Part shown: positions 45,701 to 54,896 of the stretch, piece after piece
Position numbering within the stretch: the first letter of the stretch is position 1
Layout of the letters: the number at the start of each line of letters is the position of its first letter
Source of the DNA: Planctomycetota bacterium
Lineage (GTDB): Bacteria; Planctomycetota; SZUA-567; H5-PLA8
Reading direction: 5' to 3'
Assembly (NCBI GenBank): GCA_015075375.1
Contig: JABTUM010000001.1
Location: 3,157,201 to 3,221,200, forward strand
Length of the DNA: 64,000 bases
Translations under genes and position numbers: made by a program
Notes under the pieces: model-generated
Seen by the model: only the letters and a program-made list of their open reading frames with translations
The model's database searches: none
What the model was told of the DNA's origin: nothing

Positions 45701-46007
45701 GGGACCGCTGATCGGCCGGCGGACGTGGGGCGGCGTGATCGGCATCAACCCCAAGCAGCGTTTGGTCGACGGCAGCGTGACGACGCAGCCTGAGTACAGC
45801 TTCTGGTTCGAGGACGTGGCGTGGAAGGTCGAAAACTACGGCACCGATCCGGATATCGACTTGGACCTCGCGCCGCAAGACTTCGCCGCGGGGCGCGATC
45901 CGCAGCTCGAAAAGGGGCTGGCCGTGGTGCTGGAGCTGCTGAAGGCGCATCCGCCGCGCACGCCGCAGTTTCATCCGCGGCCGCGCCTGGCGCTGCCGGA
46001 CGAGTAG
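42795..46007 (+). CDS. Tricorn protease homologue (S41 family)
   Basis: A 1070-aa self-compartmentalising peptidase that would degrade oligopeptides in the cytoplasm; no signal peptide is seen. Two beta-propellers cover about residues 1-640 (SPDGKWLAFVGREEGHAEVYV and similar blades), with a Lys/Glu/Ala-rich insert near 520-550. The C1 domain has the Ser-His pair in GETGTSHAYELGG (about 736-748), followed by a PDZ domain (about 755-855). C2 carries the nucleophile Ser and the S1-site Asp in NELAGSDGD (about 950-960). The length matches archaeal tricorn (about 1070 aa). It is a single-gene unit. Confidence 0.93.
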   Translation: MSHGYYRHPTLHRDTLVFVCEDDLWTVPVSGGVPRRLTSGQAEASHPSLSPDGKWLAFVGREEGHAEVYVMPADGGLPARRTFLGSGVARISGWSRDGRRVLFATNARQPLARMVALFSVDREGGEPAEEPYGLAMFHSFGPRGAVVLCRHGGDPARWKRYKGGTVGALWVDRKGDGAFERLIETGGNLSAPLWLGNRIYFHSDHEGIGNLYSCTPKGADLKRHTQHKDFYLRHPSSDGRRIAYQAGADLFVFDPRTGKSAKVKFDWKSPRTQRQRKFVETAQYLEDYAPHPKGEALAVTCRGRVASFGNYDGGVTVHGELEGVRYRLGRWLPDGRRLVAVTDLGGAKDQEQLVLFQADGSAAPKLLGALDLGRPSDLLVSPADDLVAVTNHRHELLTVDLKTKRVRKIDASRHEAIHGVAWSPDGQWLAYGFMETAHTGVIRLCEAKRGKPVNATRAVAVDWCPSFDPDGKYLYFLSAREFNPVYDTLLFQIGFPRMMRPYAIALREDVRSPFVRDWQPAAAEDKQKEKAKGKAEPSKDSKAAPVKIDLKGLPDRVIPFPAPEGRYGQIAGIAGGAVYTSYDVEGALGRNWASGDASARAKLEVFKFEDGKPDTLVGALTNFKLSADAQTLVFRAGAKLRVVKAGEKPSDKEEPARKSGWIDLKRVRIQVNPVAEWRQMYLEAWRLMRDHFWVEDMSGVDWRRVRDRYLPLLDRVASRGEFSDLIWEMQGETGTSHAYELGGDYRQGPSYPVGKLGCTFTYDRAKKAYRIERIVKGDPWDPGATSPLLAPGTGLREGQLVTAINGRALAERLPPEELLVHQAGQDVTLTLAGGKRVTVKAVGSEVLARYRDWVNANRARVERESKGRVGYIHVPDMSPHGYAEFHRQYLEAVDKDALLIDVRYNGGGHVSQLLLEKLRRRIVGWDMTRWTEPMPYPNDAPRGPLVALTNELAGSDGDIFSHCFKLYKLGPLIGRRTWGGVIGINPKQRLVDGSVTTQPEYSFWFEDVAWKVENYGTDPDIDLDLAPQDFAAGRDPQLEKGLAVVLELLKAHPPRTPQFHPRPRLALPDE

Positions 46008-46047
46008 TGCCACCTTTTAAGTAGCGGGCCGGAAGGCTAGGATATGC

Positions 46048-46070
46048 GCGCGCCGGGTGGTCCGGCGCGC
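46048..46070. repeat. Perfect GC hairpin just before the kinase start
   Basis: GCGCGCCGG (46048-46056) and CCGGCGCGC (46062-46070) form a 9-bp perfect stem with loop GTGGT, 17 nt before the kinase ATG. A possible weak ribosome site (GAGG, 46071-46074) abuts the stem, so it could limit translation. It lies 41 nt after the tricorn stop but has no T-run, so terminator function is less likely. Confidence 0.45.
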
Positions 46071-46086
46071 GAGGCCGCCGCTTGGC

Positions 46087-49000
46087 ATGAAGCCCGAAAC
46101 CCAGATAACTTCTCCGCAAAGGTTGCTCGAAACGGTGGCGCGCCACGGCGACATCGGCATCTGGCACACCCACGTCGACTACCGCAGCATCTCGATCAAC
46201 CGGGTGCTCGCGCAATGGCTTGAGCTGGATCGCCCCGAAGATATCGTGGGCCGGCCGGTGGCGGAATTCGTCGCGCCGGAATTCCTCGAAGCGGCCCAGG
46301 CGGAATGGGAAAAGCGCAAGCGCGGGTTGGCTACGCGCTACGAAATGGTGATGCGCGGTCTGCGCGGCACGCGGCGGAACGTGCTTGTCTCGGGCGCGCC
46401 CATTCTGGGCTCCGACGGCAAGCCCGAAAGCATGCTGGGGCTGCTCACCGATATTACGCCGCTGAAGGAAACCGAACGCGCGCTGCGCCAGAATGACGAT
46501 CTGCTGCGCCGCATTCTCGAAACCATCCCGGCGGGCATCGTCCACGTCGGCATGGACGGATCGATTCAGAACGCCAACGGCTTCGCGGTGCAGTTTCTCG
46601 GGCTGAGTTACGAGGAGATGGCAAGCCGGTACGTGGCCGACTGGAAGAATGTAACCGTATTCGAAGACGGGCGCGCCTGTTCCATCGAGGAGATGCCCGT
46701 TTCGCGCTGCATCGCGACGGGACGGTCCCAGGGCCCGGAAACCTTGGGCGTGCGGCGCCCCGATGGCCAGATGCGCTGGGCCATCTTCACCGCCGCGCCG
46801 ATGCCCGATCCCGATTCGGGCAAGCTGCGCGGCGCCGTCGTCACCTTCGTGGACATCACGCAGCGCCGCGAAGCCGAGGATTCGCTGCGCATGCACGCGC
46901 AAATCTTCGAGCGCATGGCCGAAGGCGTGATCGTCCTCGACGACGGCGGCACCATCGAGACGGCCAATCCGGCCTTCGAGCAGATTTTCGGATACGAGCG
47001 GAACGAGTTGAACGGAAAGCACGTCAGCGTGCTCAGCAACGAGCCGCCCGAAGGGGCCATGAAGGCGGTGGCCGATGTCGCCGACGCGTTGCACACGGTG
47101 GGCTATTGGGAAGGGAACTTCAACGATAAGCGCAAGGACGGCACGCCGTTCGTCTCGCACGGCCGCGTCAGCCTGTTCCGGCGCGCGAGCAAGACCTACT
47201 GGATCAGCGTACAGACCGACGTCACCGAAAAGCAGCGCATCGAACGCGAGTTGCAAGAGCGCGAGGAACTGTACCGCACGCTCTTCGAGTCCGCTCCGCT
47301 GGGGCTGGGTATCTCCGACATGCAGGGCAACCTGCTGGCGTACAACGACGCGATGATGAGCTTCGGCGGATATACGCGCGAGGACATCGAGAAAATTCGA
47401 AGCGTCGCCAACTTGTATTACGATCCGGCCGACCGCGAACGCATCCTGGGCATCGCGCGCAAAGAAGGGCGGGTGGACCGCGTCAAAGTCGCCTTCCGGC
47501 ACAAGAGCGGGAAGCCGTATTGGACCCTTATGAGCCTGCGTCCGGTGAAGCTGCGCGGGCAGTTGTGCTGGCAGGCCATGGTGGAGGACATCACCGACCG
47601 CCTGCGCACCGAAGACGAGCTGCAACGGCGCACGCGTTCGCTGGAGATGCTCAGCGCCGTGGCCATGGCTGCGAACCAGGCCGACCGCGTCGAAGACGCC
47701 GTGCGCACGGTCTTGAGCGAAGTTTGCGAGGCCACGGGCTGGACGCTTGGACATGCCTTCCGCGTCGAGCCGGGCGAAGGCGGACTTCGGCTGGTCGACT
47801 CGGGCATCTGGCACGATACGCGTCCCGAGCGTCAGGCGAGTTTCCGGCTGGCCTCGCTGGACTGCGGAAAATTGTGCGAGAGCCTGCCCGGGCTGGTATT
47901 GAATGCTGCCGCGCCGTTGTGGATCTCGCCGTTGGAGGATGCCCCGAACTTTCGGCGCCGTGCGGCCGCGCGCGCGGCGGGCCTGCGGATGGGCGTGGCC
48001 TGCCCGGTGCGCACGGGCCAGGAAGTGGTGGCCGTGCTGGAGTTCTTTTCGACCGATCAGGCGCCGCCCGACGCTGCGCTCCTCGATCTCCTCGCCGTAC
48101 TGGGCGTGCAATTGGGCCGCACCATCGAGCGTGTCAGCGCCGCCGAACAGCTTCGCAGGCAGAAAGAGTTCTCCGACGAACTGATCCAGTCCAGCTTCGA
48201 CGGGATCGTGGCGTACGATTTGGACCTGCGTCATACGGTCTGGAATCCTGGCATGGAGCGCATCACAGGCGTCCCGGCCCAAGCGGCTCTGGGGCGCATT
48301 GCGCACGAACTGTTCCCCTTTCTGGAAGCGTCCGGCGAACTGGCTTTCATGCGCGGCGCGCTCGAGGGTCGCGAGGTCGATGCGCTGGACCGCCCCTACG
48401 AAGTCCCGCAGGCGAACCGCAAAGGCTACTTCGAAGCCCACTATTCCCCGATGCGCGACGCCGCCGGACGCATCGTCGGAGGACTGGGCACCGTCCGCGA
48501 GATCACCGAACGCAAACGCGCGGAAGACCGCATGCGCGACCTTTCGAAACGCCTGCTCGAAGCTCAGGAGACCGAGCGCCGGCGCGTCGCCCGCGAACTC
48601 CACGATGGCGTGAACCAGATTCTTTCCGCCAGCCGCATGAAGATCGAAGCGCTGGCCCAGGACGATCCGGATACCCGCCCCGCGGCGAACGACCTCCGGC
48701 GCGCCAGCGAACTCGTCGACCAGGCCATCGGCGAAATCCGGCGCATCTCCCACAACCTCGGCCCGGCCGTCCTCGACGATCTTGGACTCGCTGCAGCCGT
48801 GCGCAGCGCCTGCGACGAATTCCGCAAGCAGTCGGGCCTGGCCCTGAGCCTGCGTTGTTCCCGTCTCCCCGCGCGCATGCCCGCTCCGGTGGAACTGGCC
48901 GTCTTCCGCATCCTGCAGGAAGCGCTGAATAACGTCGCCCGCCACGCGCAGGCGGCGCGCGTCACGGTGCGTGTCGCCGCGACGGCCAAGGCCCTGACGC

Positions 49001-49203
49001 TGCGCGTAGCCGACGACGGGCGCGGCATTGCGAAGTCCAAGGACGGCACGCGGCTGCGATTGCGCGGCGGCCTGGGACTGGAAAATATGCGCGAAAGAGC
49101 GGAACTTGCGGGCGGTGACTTCGAAGTGCACACTCAACCGGGCAAGGGCACCGAACTGCGCGTCCGAATTCCGTTTACGGCCCCGGAGCCACGCCAACCA
49201 TGA
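46087..49203 (+). CDS. Multi-PAS sensor histidine kinase (NarL-type, HisKA_3)
   Basis: A 1038-aa kinase without a clear membrane segment. Four tandem PAS domains (about residues 12-130, 135-265, 270-395, 400-520) are followed by a GAF domain (about 530-690), a fifth PAS (about 700-815), a HisKA_3 domain with the phospho-His in RRRVARELHDGVNQILSASRMKIEAL, and an HATPase domain (ILQEALNNVARHAQAA, VADDGRGI, GGLGLENMRERAELAGG). The ATG has only a weak ribosome site, GAGG, preceded by a hairpin. It overlaps the response regulator by ATGA. The number of PAS modules suggests several cytoplasmic redox or ligand inputs. Confidence 0.92.
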   Translation: MKPETQITSPQRLLETVARHGDIGIWHTHVDYRSISINRVLAQWLELDRPEDIVGRPVAEFVAPEFLEAAQAEWEKRKRGLATRYEMVMRGLRGTRRNVLVSGAPILGSDGKPESMLGLLTDITPLKETERALRQNDDLLRRILETIPAGIVHVGMDGSIQNANGFAVQFLGLSYEEMASRYVADWKNVTVFEDGRACSIEEMPVSRCIATGRSQGPETLGVRRPDGQMRWAIFTAAPMPDPDSGKLRGAVVTFVDITQRREAEDSLRMHAQIFERMAEGVIVLDDGGTIETANPAFEQIFGYERNELNGKHVSVLSNEPPEGAMKAVADVADALHTVGYWEGNFNDKRKDGTPFVSHGRVSLFRRASKTYWISVQTDVTEKQRIERELQEREELYRTLFESAPLGLGISDMQGNLLAYNDAMMSFGGYTREDIEKIRSVANLYYDPADRERILGIARKEGRVDRVKVAFRHKSGKPYWTLMSLRPVKLRGQLCWQAMVEDITDRLRTEDELQRRTRSLEMLSAVAMAANQADRVEDAVRTVLSEVCEATGWTLGHAFRVEPGEGGLRLVDSGIWHDTRPERQASFRLASLDCGKLCESLPGLVLNAAAPLWISPLEDAPNFRRRAAARAAGLRMGVACPVRTGQEVVAVLEFFSTDQAPPDAALLDLLAVLGVQLGRTIERVSAAEQLRRQKEFSDELIQSSFDGIVAYDLDLRHTVWNPGMERITGVPAQAALGRIAHELFPFLEASGELAFMRGALEGREVDALDRPYEVPQANRKGYFEAHYSPMRDAAGRIVGGLGTVREITERKRAEDRMRDLSKRLLEAQETERRRVARELHDGVNQILSASRMKIEALAQDDPDTRPAANDLRRASELVDQAIGEIRRISHNLGPAVLDDLGLAAAVRSACDEFRKQSGLALSLRCSRLPARMPAPVELAVFRILQEALNNVARHAQAARVTVRVAATAKALTLRVADDGRGIAKSKDGTRLRLRGGLGLENMRERAELAGGDFEVHTQPGKGTELRVRIPFTAPEPRQP

Positions 49204-49862
49204 CCGCCACGGCGCCCATTCGAATCCTTTTGGCCGACGATCACCCGCTGGTGCGCGAAGGCCTCATTGCCTGCTTGGCGCGCGACGAAGGCATCCGCGT
49301 AGTGGGCGAAGCCGCCAGCGGTGAAGCGGCCCTGCGGGAAGCCGAACGGTTGCGCCCCGACGTGGTCTTGCTCGACATCACCATGCCGGGGCTGAACGGC
49401 ATCCAGGCGACGCGCAAGCTCAAGGAACTCCTCCCGAGCGTGCGCATCCTGCTGCTGACCATGCACAACAATAAGGAATACATTTTGGAAGGCCTGCGCG
49501 CCGGCGCCGACGGCTACGCGCTGAAAGACGCCGCTCCGCGCGAGCTGATCGAAGCCGTCCGGACCGTGCATCGCGGCGAGCGTTTTTTCAGTTCCAGCGT
49601 GCTCGAGATTCTCGCCGAAGCCGGGGTCTCGTCCGACGAACCGGTCGGCGCCGGCGGAGCGCTCTCGGCCCGCGAGACCCAGGTGCTGGGCCAGATCGCC
49701 GAAGGGCTCAGCAATAAGGAGATCGCCGCGAAACTGGGCGTTTCGGTGCGCACCATCGAGAAGCACCGCGAACGGATTATGCGCAAGCTAGAGATTCACA
49801 GCACCGCTGGGCTGACCAAATACGCCATCGCGCACGGCCTGATCGACATGAAGATGCCCTGA
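49200..49862 (+). CDS. NarL/FixJ-family response regulator
   Basis: A 220-aa transcription regulator paired with the upstream multi-PAS kinase. Receiver domain at residues ~5-125 (RILLADDHPLVREGL, phospho-Asp in VVLLDITMPGLNGIQ, Lys in YALKDAAP). LuxR-type helix-turn-helix at ~150-215 (LSARETQVLGQIAEGLSNKEIAAKLGVSVRTIEKHRERIMRKLEIHSTAGLTKYAIAHGL). Targets are not evident; no typical palindrome is seen nearby. Confidence 0.95.
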   Translation: MTATAPIRILLADDHPLVREGLIACLARDEGIRVVGEAASGEAALREAERLRPDVVLLDITMPGLNGIQATRKLKELLPSVRILLLTMHNNKEYILEGLRAGADGYALKDAAPRELIEAVRTVHRGERFFSSSVLEILAEAGVSSDEPVGAGGALSARETQVLGQIAEGLSNKEIAAKLGVSVRTIEKHRERIMRKLEIHSTAGLTKYAIAHGLIDMKMP

Positions 49863-49869
49863 GCCGCGG

Positions 49870-51225
49870 CTATCCGCCCGCTTTTCCGTAGGTCTCTTTC
49901 AGCCACTTCCGCGCCGGGAAATGCGCCTCGCCGCCCGGTGAATTGCCGTTGGCGTCGTTCACTTCCCCCGTTTCCGGCGCGTCGAGCACCGGGGACTTCA
50001 GGAGCGGGTCGTTCGTCTCGCGCATCCAGCGCTCCAGCCGCGCGCGAAGATCTTTCAAAACCTCAGCGCACGCCGGATCGCCCGCGCGATTGGCCGTTTC
50101 GTGCGGATCGAACGCCAGATCGTAGAGCCGCTCTTCGGCGACCGCCTGCTCCCGCCAGCCCTGCTCTAGCCACCAGGCCTTGCTCTCCGAATCGTCGCAG
50201 TTGGGCAGCACCACGCTCGAACGCCGGTCGTAGCGCCGGATGTACTTCCAGCGCTTCGTTCGTACCGCGCGCTGCGGCTCGTATGCGGCGTGGAAATTAA
50301 CTTCCGCGAACAGTTCCTCGCGCAGCTCGGTCTTCTCGCCGCGCGCCAGCGGCGCAAGCGAATGGCCTTGCAGCCACTCGGGCTTCGCCACGCCCGCCGC
50401 TTCGCAAACCGTGGGATAGACATCCAGATGACTGACCATCGCGTCGAGTACTTGGCCGCCGGTGAAGCCCGGCCCGCGCAGCATCAGCAGCACCCCCGTC
50501 CCGTGGTCGGTCAGATGGCACTTCATGCCGGGGAAAGCGATCCCGTGGTCCGTCGTGCAGACCACCAGCGTGTTCTCGCGCAGTCCGGCGGCGTCCAGGG
50601 CATCGAGAATCTGTCCGTAGTACAAATCCAGCAGCCGCGCGGAATCGGCGTACAGAGCCATGTCCTCGCGCGTGCGCGCGTTATCGGGGAACGGCGCCGG
50701 CGGGCGCAGCCAGCGCGCGTCGCTGTGCGCCTCGCCCGGAGGCGGCGGACCGAAGTGTTGGCCGCGGCGGTGCGTCTCGATGAAGCCTACGTCCAGGTAG
50801 AACGGGCGTGTGTGCTGCTCCCCGATGAATTTCACCGCGCGTTCGGCATTCGGCAGATCTTTTTGTTCCTGCACCAGCAGCCGTTCGTAGCCCTGCTGCG
50901 TCACGTCTTTGGTGACGTGATGCACGCCGGCCAGCGCGGTCTGATAACCGGCCTTGCGCAGCGTGTGAGCCAGATGCCGCTCGGGATGCTCCAGCGTCCA
51001 GCCGCGATTGACCAGCCCCAGCATCCCGCAGACGTGCGCATACTGCCCGGTCACCAGCGCCGCGCGGCTGGGCGAGCACGTGGGATTCGCGCAGAATGCC
51101 TGCCGGAAGACTACGCCTTCCTCGGCGAAGCGCTGCAGGCGCGGCGTCGAAACCGCGTACCCGTAAGGCTGGATGTAGCGGCCCGTGTCGTGGGAATGCA
51201 GGTAAATAATGTTTGGCTGCGGCAT
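49870..51225 (-). CDS. Sulfatase (heparan-N-sulfatase-like, S1 family)
   Basis: A 451-aa type I sulfatase. The catalytic Cys is in CSPSRAALVTGQ (about residues 49-60), the C-x-P-S-R signal for conversion to formylglycine. The first metal motif is SHDTG near residue 12, with later CTTDHGIAFPG (about 243) and HLTDHGTGV. I start at MPQPNIIYL because GAGGAG lies 9-10 nt upstream; the longer frame adds a non-conserved leader. No signal peptide is seen with this start, so it may be cytoplasmic, which is unusual for polysaccharide sulfatases. No maturase is adjacent. Confidence 0.9.
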   Translation of the reverse strand: MPQPNIIYLHSHDTGRYIQPYGYAVSTPRLQRFAEEGVVFRQAFCANPTCSPSRAALVTGQYAHVCGMLGLVNRGWTLEHPERHLAHTLRKAGYQTALAGVHHVTKDVTQQGYERLLVQEQKDLPNAERAVKFIGEQHTRPFYLDVGFIETHRRGQHFGPPPPGEAHSDARWLRPPAPFPDNARTREDMALYADSARLLDLYYGQILDALDAAGLRENTLVVCTTDHGIAFPGMKCHLTDHGTGVLLMLRGPGFTGGQVLDAMVSHLDVYPTVCEAAGVAKPEWLQGHSLAPLARGEKTELREELFAEVNFHAAYEPQRAVRTKRWKYIRRYDRRSSVVLPNCDDSESKAWWLEQGWREQAVAEERLYDLAFDPHETANRAGDPACAEVLKDLRARLERWMRETNDPLLKSPVLDAPETGEVNDANGNSPGGEAHFPARKWLKETYGKAGG

Positions 51226-51306
51226 CGGACGGGGCTCCTCTTGAATGAAATGCGAGAAGAGCAGTTTGACCGGAGCTTCTATCGCAGGCAAGCACAAGCT
51301 GGCTGC

Positions 51307-52140
51307 TCAGCGGTCCGCGCCGAACGCCGCGCGCGCAGCATTCACCAGTTTCTCCCGCAAGCCCGCCTCGGCCTGCGCAAACTCGGCCGACCGCGCCACC
51401 CCGTCCCAATCCCCGTGCCGCCCGGCCAGACCGTTCAATCGCGCGGCCAGCGTGCTGTCGGTTAGCGCTTCTTCCGTTCGATGCAGATCGCTCAACACAC
51501 GCATCAGGTCCGCGTGCCGACGGAGGTAATATTTCTGATGGTAGTCTTCGGCCCGGTAAAAGCGCCCGGCGGGGAGCAGCTCGGTTGTGACCGGCACACC
51601 GCGCGCGCGCTCGATCTCCGCCTTGCTCCGTTCAGCCAGTTCGCGCTCGTCCGGCGTACGGTAAAAAACCGCCGCCTTGTACTGCGGATTCCCGCGCCGA
51701 GCCACGGGACTGTGCGAAGTCCAGAAAATCTCCAGCAGCTTCGCGTAGTCGATTACACGCGGATCGTAGTCCACTTCCAGCGTCTCGGTGTGGTCGCCCA
51801 ACGCGTAGTACGTGGGCTCGGGCTTTGTCCCGCCCGTGTAACCCACCCGCGTTCGCAGCACTCCGGGGAGACTCCCGAACCGGGAGTCGGGACCCCAGAA
51901 TCACCCCATGGCAAAGGTGGCCGTCCGGATCTGCGCCGGCAGCGCCGCCTCCCGAGCATCGGCGGGCACACGGTTCTCGATGGTCAAAGGTTCGGTTCCC
52001 GAAGTAGCCGGCAGAGCGCAGGCGCTTCCGCCGGAATCCTGCGTCTCCGCGCGCGCCGGGCCGGAAGGCGCTCCGGCGAGCCACCAGCCCGCCAGCGCCA
52101 GCACCGCCGCCACGCCGCCGCCCAGCACCGCTCCGCGCAC
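51307..52140 (-). CDS. msrA: Selenocysteine-containing peptide methionine sulfoxide reductase MsrA
   Basis: Reduces methionine-S-sulfoxide in proteins. The frame is open from the GTG at 52140 (AAGGAGG 5 nt upstream) to 51307 except for one TGA at codon 80. That codon lies exactly where MsrA has its catalytic Cys: ATFAMG-[UGA]-FWGPDSRFGSLPGV, then TRVGYTGGTKPEPTYYALGDHTET. Both flanks are in the same frame and complete: EDYHQKYYL and the rest of the domain follow. A SECIS-like hairpin follows the UGA. No Cys occurs after position 80, so there is no resolving Cys, as in known selenoprotein MsrAs. Residues 1-31 are a signal peptide (cleavage near ARA-ET), implying a periplasmic or secreted enzyme. 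Total length is 277 aa. The alternative is a nonsense mutation or sequencing error. Confidence 0.85.
51865..51896 (-). promoter_or_regulatory. SECIS-like hairpin for UGA recoding in msrA
   Basis: On the minus strand, after the UGA at 51903-51901, GGGG (51896-51893) pairs with CCCC (51868-51865). GACTCCCG (51888-51881) pairs perfectly with CGGGAGTC (51877-51870) around a GTT loop, which becomes GGTTC if the closing pair opens. The loop begins with G followed by U, the bases SelB needs in the Escherichia coli fdhF element, and starts 20 nt after the UGA, within the bacterial range. The hairpin lies inside coding sequence, as bacterial SECIS elements do. Confidence 0.75.
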
Positions 52141-52308
52141 ACGCGCCTCCTTGCATCTTTCAGCTTACCCGCCTCCTTAAAGGTAAGCGAGCGGCCGGAC
52201 TATTCCGCCCCGGCCGGCGGCCCTGCTTCCCGCCCGGACGCCGTTGACACCTCGTGCGCCAACCGGTAGCCTCACCGTTTCGAGACCCTCGAGCGGGAAA
52301 AGCGGCGC

Positions 52309-52818
52309 ATGCCCCATTTCATTCACGACACCTGCATCGGCTGCACGGCCTGTCTGACCAAGTGCCCCACCGAAGCGATTATCGGCGACAAGAAGACCCA
52401 GCACGTGATCATCCCCGAACGCTGCATCGATTGCGGCGTCTGCGGGAACGTCTGCCCGGTCACCTGCATCACCGATCAGTTCGACGGCTTCGTGCCCAAG
52501 AAGAAGATGACCGACCGCCCGCGCCCCGTCGTCAACCTCGAGAACTGCACGGGCTGCGAGTACTGTGTCGATTACTGCCCCGAGAATGTGCTCGAGATGC
52601 GCCTCGTCGAAGGCCATCACGTCAAGACCAGCCATCTGGTCGGCGAGAAGACCTGCATCGGCTGCGCGCTCTGCGCCGAAGTCTGCCCGCACGAAGCGAT
52701 CACCATGATCGACGCGCCGCTGTGCAAGGAACTGATCGAGACCGGCAACCTCACCAAGTATTACGTCGAAGGCGTCCCTGCTGCCGACTCCCCGGCCGAT
52801 GCCGCCGCGGGCGGCTAA
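52309..52818 (+). CDS. Four-cluster ferredoxin (polyferredoxin)
   Basis: A 169-aa cytoplasmic electron carrier with four [4Fe-4S] motifs: CIGCTACLTKCP (residues 9-20), CIDCGVCGNVCP (about 43), CTGCEYCVDYCP (about 80) and CIGCALCAEVCP (about 116). No flanking oxidoreductase is present: upstream is the divergent msrA and downstream a MoxR ATPase. The partner enzyme is unknown. The tail of about 40 residues is Ala/Asp-rich. Confidence 0.92.
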   Translation: MPHFIHDTCIGCTACLTKCPTEAIIGDKKTQHVIIPERCIDCGVCGNVCPVTCITDQFDGFVPKKKMTDRPRPVVNLENCTGCEYCVDYCPENVLEMRLVEGHHVKTSHLVGEKTCIGCALCAEVCPHEAITMIDAPLCKELIETGNLTKYYVEGVPAADSPADAAAGG

Positions 52819-52924
52819 CGCCCGTCAATCCGCTTCCGAATTCGGCCGCCCTTCGTATAGAATCCCGTCCCAGTCCGAGCACGCGCCGCATCTAAAGGGA
52901 ACCGTTCCCACGCGGAGGCGCGCG

Positions 52925-53956
<1,032 letters not shown>

Positions 53957-54156
53957 GGCGAATGGACTGTGGAGGCGCGGAGGAGGCCCGAGCATACACT
54001 CGCCGGATGACCCGTATATACGTGACCCTTAGGCTGGGTGCTCGAAAGAAGCAGCGGGTGGAACGGAGTTCGGTAGACTTCCTGTGAGCCGTGCTGGCGC
54101 GCTTTGAGCGACGAAAGCCAAGCCATTCGCGCACCCAATACTCGGCGACTCGAACC

Positions 54157-54621
54157 ATGACCAACCCATTCAAGCCCAAGACGGCCAAGTCGCTCAAGCG
54201 AATGGACAACGTCCTGATCGTGGTCGAAGACCTGGTGGCCGTGAAGGCGTTTTTCCTCGAACTGGGCCTCACGCTCGAAGGCGAAACGACGGTCGAAGGC
54301 CCCATGGTCGGCCAACTGATCGGGCTCACGGACGTCCGGGCCACCCTCGCCATGCTGCGGACGCCCGACGGGCAGGGCGTCGAACTGGACAAGTTCCACA
54401 CCCCCCATGCCGTCCGATTCGGTCCCGTGGACGCACCGGTGAACACGCTGGGCATCCGCCGCCTCATGTTTACCGTCGATGACCTCGACGCGGTCGTTGC
54501 GCATATGCTCGCCCACGGAGCCAAGCTCATCGGCGAAATGAAGTACGAGGAGAGCTATCGCTTGGCCTACCTACGCGGGCCGGAGGGCATTATCGTCGGG
54601 CTTGCCGAGCAACTTAAGTAA
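54157..54621 (+). CDS. VOC-superfamily (glyoxalase-like) protein
   Basis: A 154-aa glyoxalase/bleomycin-resistance-fold protein with two beta-alpha-beta-beta-beta halves (MDNVLIVVEDLVAVKAFFLELGLTLEGE and RLMFTVDDLDAVVAHMLAHGAKLIGE). The C-terminal GIIVGLAEQL has the typical Glu metal ligand position. The ATG at MTNPFKP is chosen; an upstream in-frame ATG gives a basic, non-conserved leader. It is the first gene in an island of small accessory genes; 53957-54156 upstream holds no gene. Confidence 0.85.
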   Translation: MTNPFKPKTAKSLKRMDNVLIVVEDLVAVKAFFLELGLTLEGETTVEGPMVGQLIGLTDVRATLAMLRTPDGQGVELDKFHTPHAVRFGPVDAPVNTLGIRRLMFTVDDLDAVVAHMLAHGAKLIGEMKYEESYRLAYLRGPEGIIVGLAEQLK

Positions 54622-54813
54622 CGCCTTGGAACGAGTAGCGCGAGGCGGCGAAAAGAGTGCGTTTGAATGCGTGCCCCCTTGAACTTGGTGCGATGGGGCG
54701 TCCGCAGGCTGTCCGTGCCAGCCGCCAAGCTTAAGGAGGGACGCATGCGACGCAGAGACAAAGCGTAAGCCTTGCGCCGTTGAGCACGGGCGGCAAATGG
54801 ATGTCAAGCCACA

Positions 54814-54844
54814 GGTAGCCTACATAAACCGTAGATTGGTGTGG
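54814..54844 (-). repeat. 31-nt inverted repeat, left of GNAT gene
   Basis: The reverse complement of this segment starts CCACACCAA and ends CTACC. It matches 55510-55540 at 24 of 31 positions. A GTTAAGC heptamer follows at 54874-54880, the complement of the GCTTAAC that adjoins the right copy. The two copies face each other around the acetyltransferase gene. The rest of 54622-54896 holds only a tiny frame of seven codons (ATG at 54744, after GGAGGG) that I do not call a gene. Confidence 0.5.
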
Positions 54845-54896
54845 CTGCCGAAGGCACAAAAGGCGCTCCTCAAGTTAAGCTCTTACAGGACTCGTC

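Noticed and set aside
51307..51861. MsrA as a truncated gene or pseudogene starting at GTG 51861
   Set aside because: That start removes the catalytic residue, while the same frame continues upstream through a single TGA at the Cys position into a signal peptide with a strong ribosome site. Recoding explains the data better.
54744..54767. Seven-codon frame with a good ribosome site between VOC and GNAT genes
   Set aside because: Too short to support as a gene and no regulatory leader features such as codon runs are visible.
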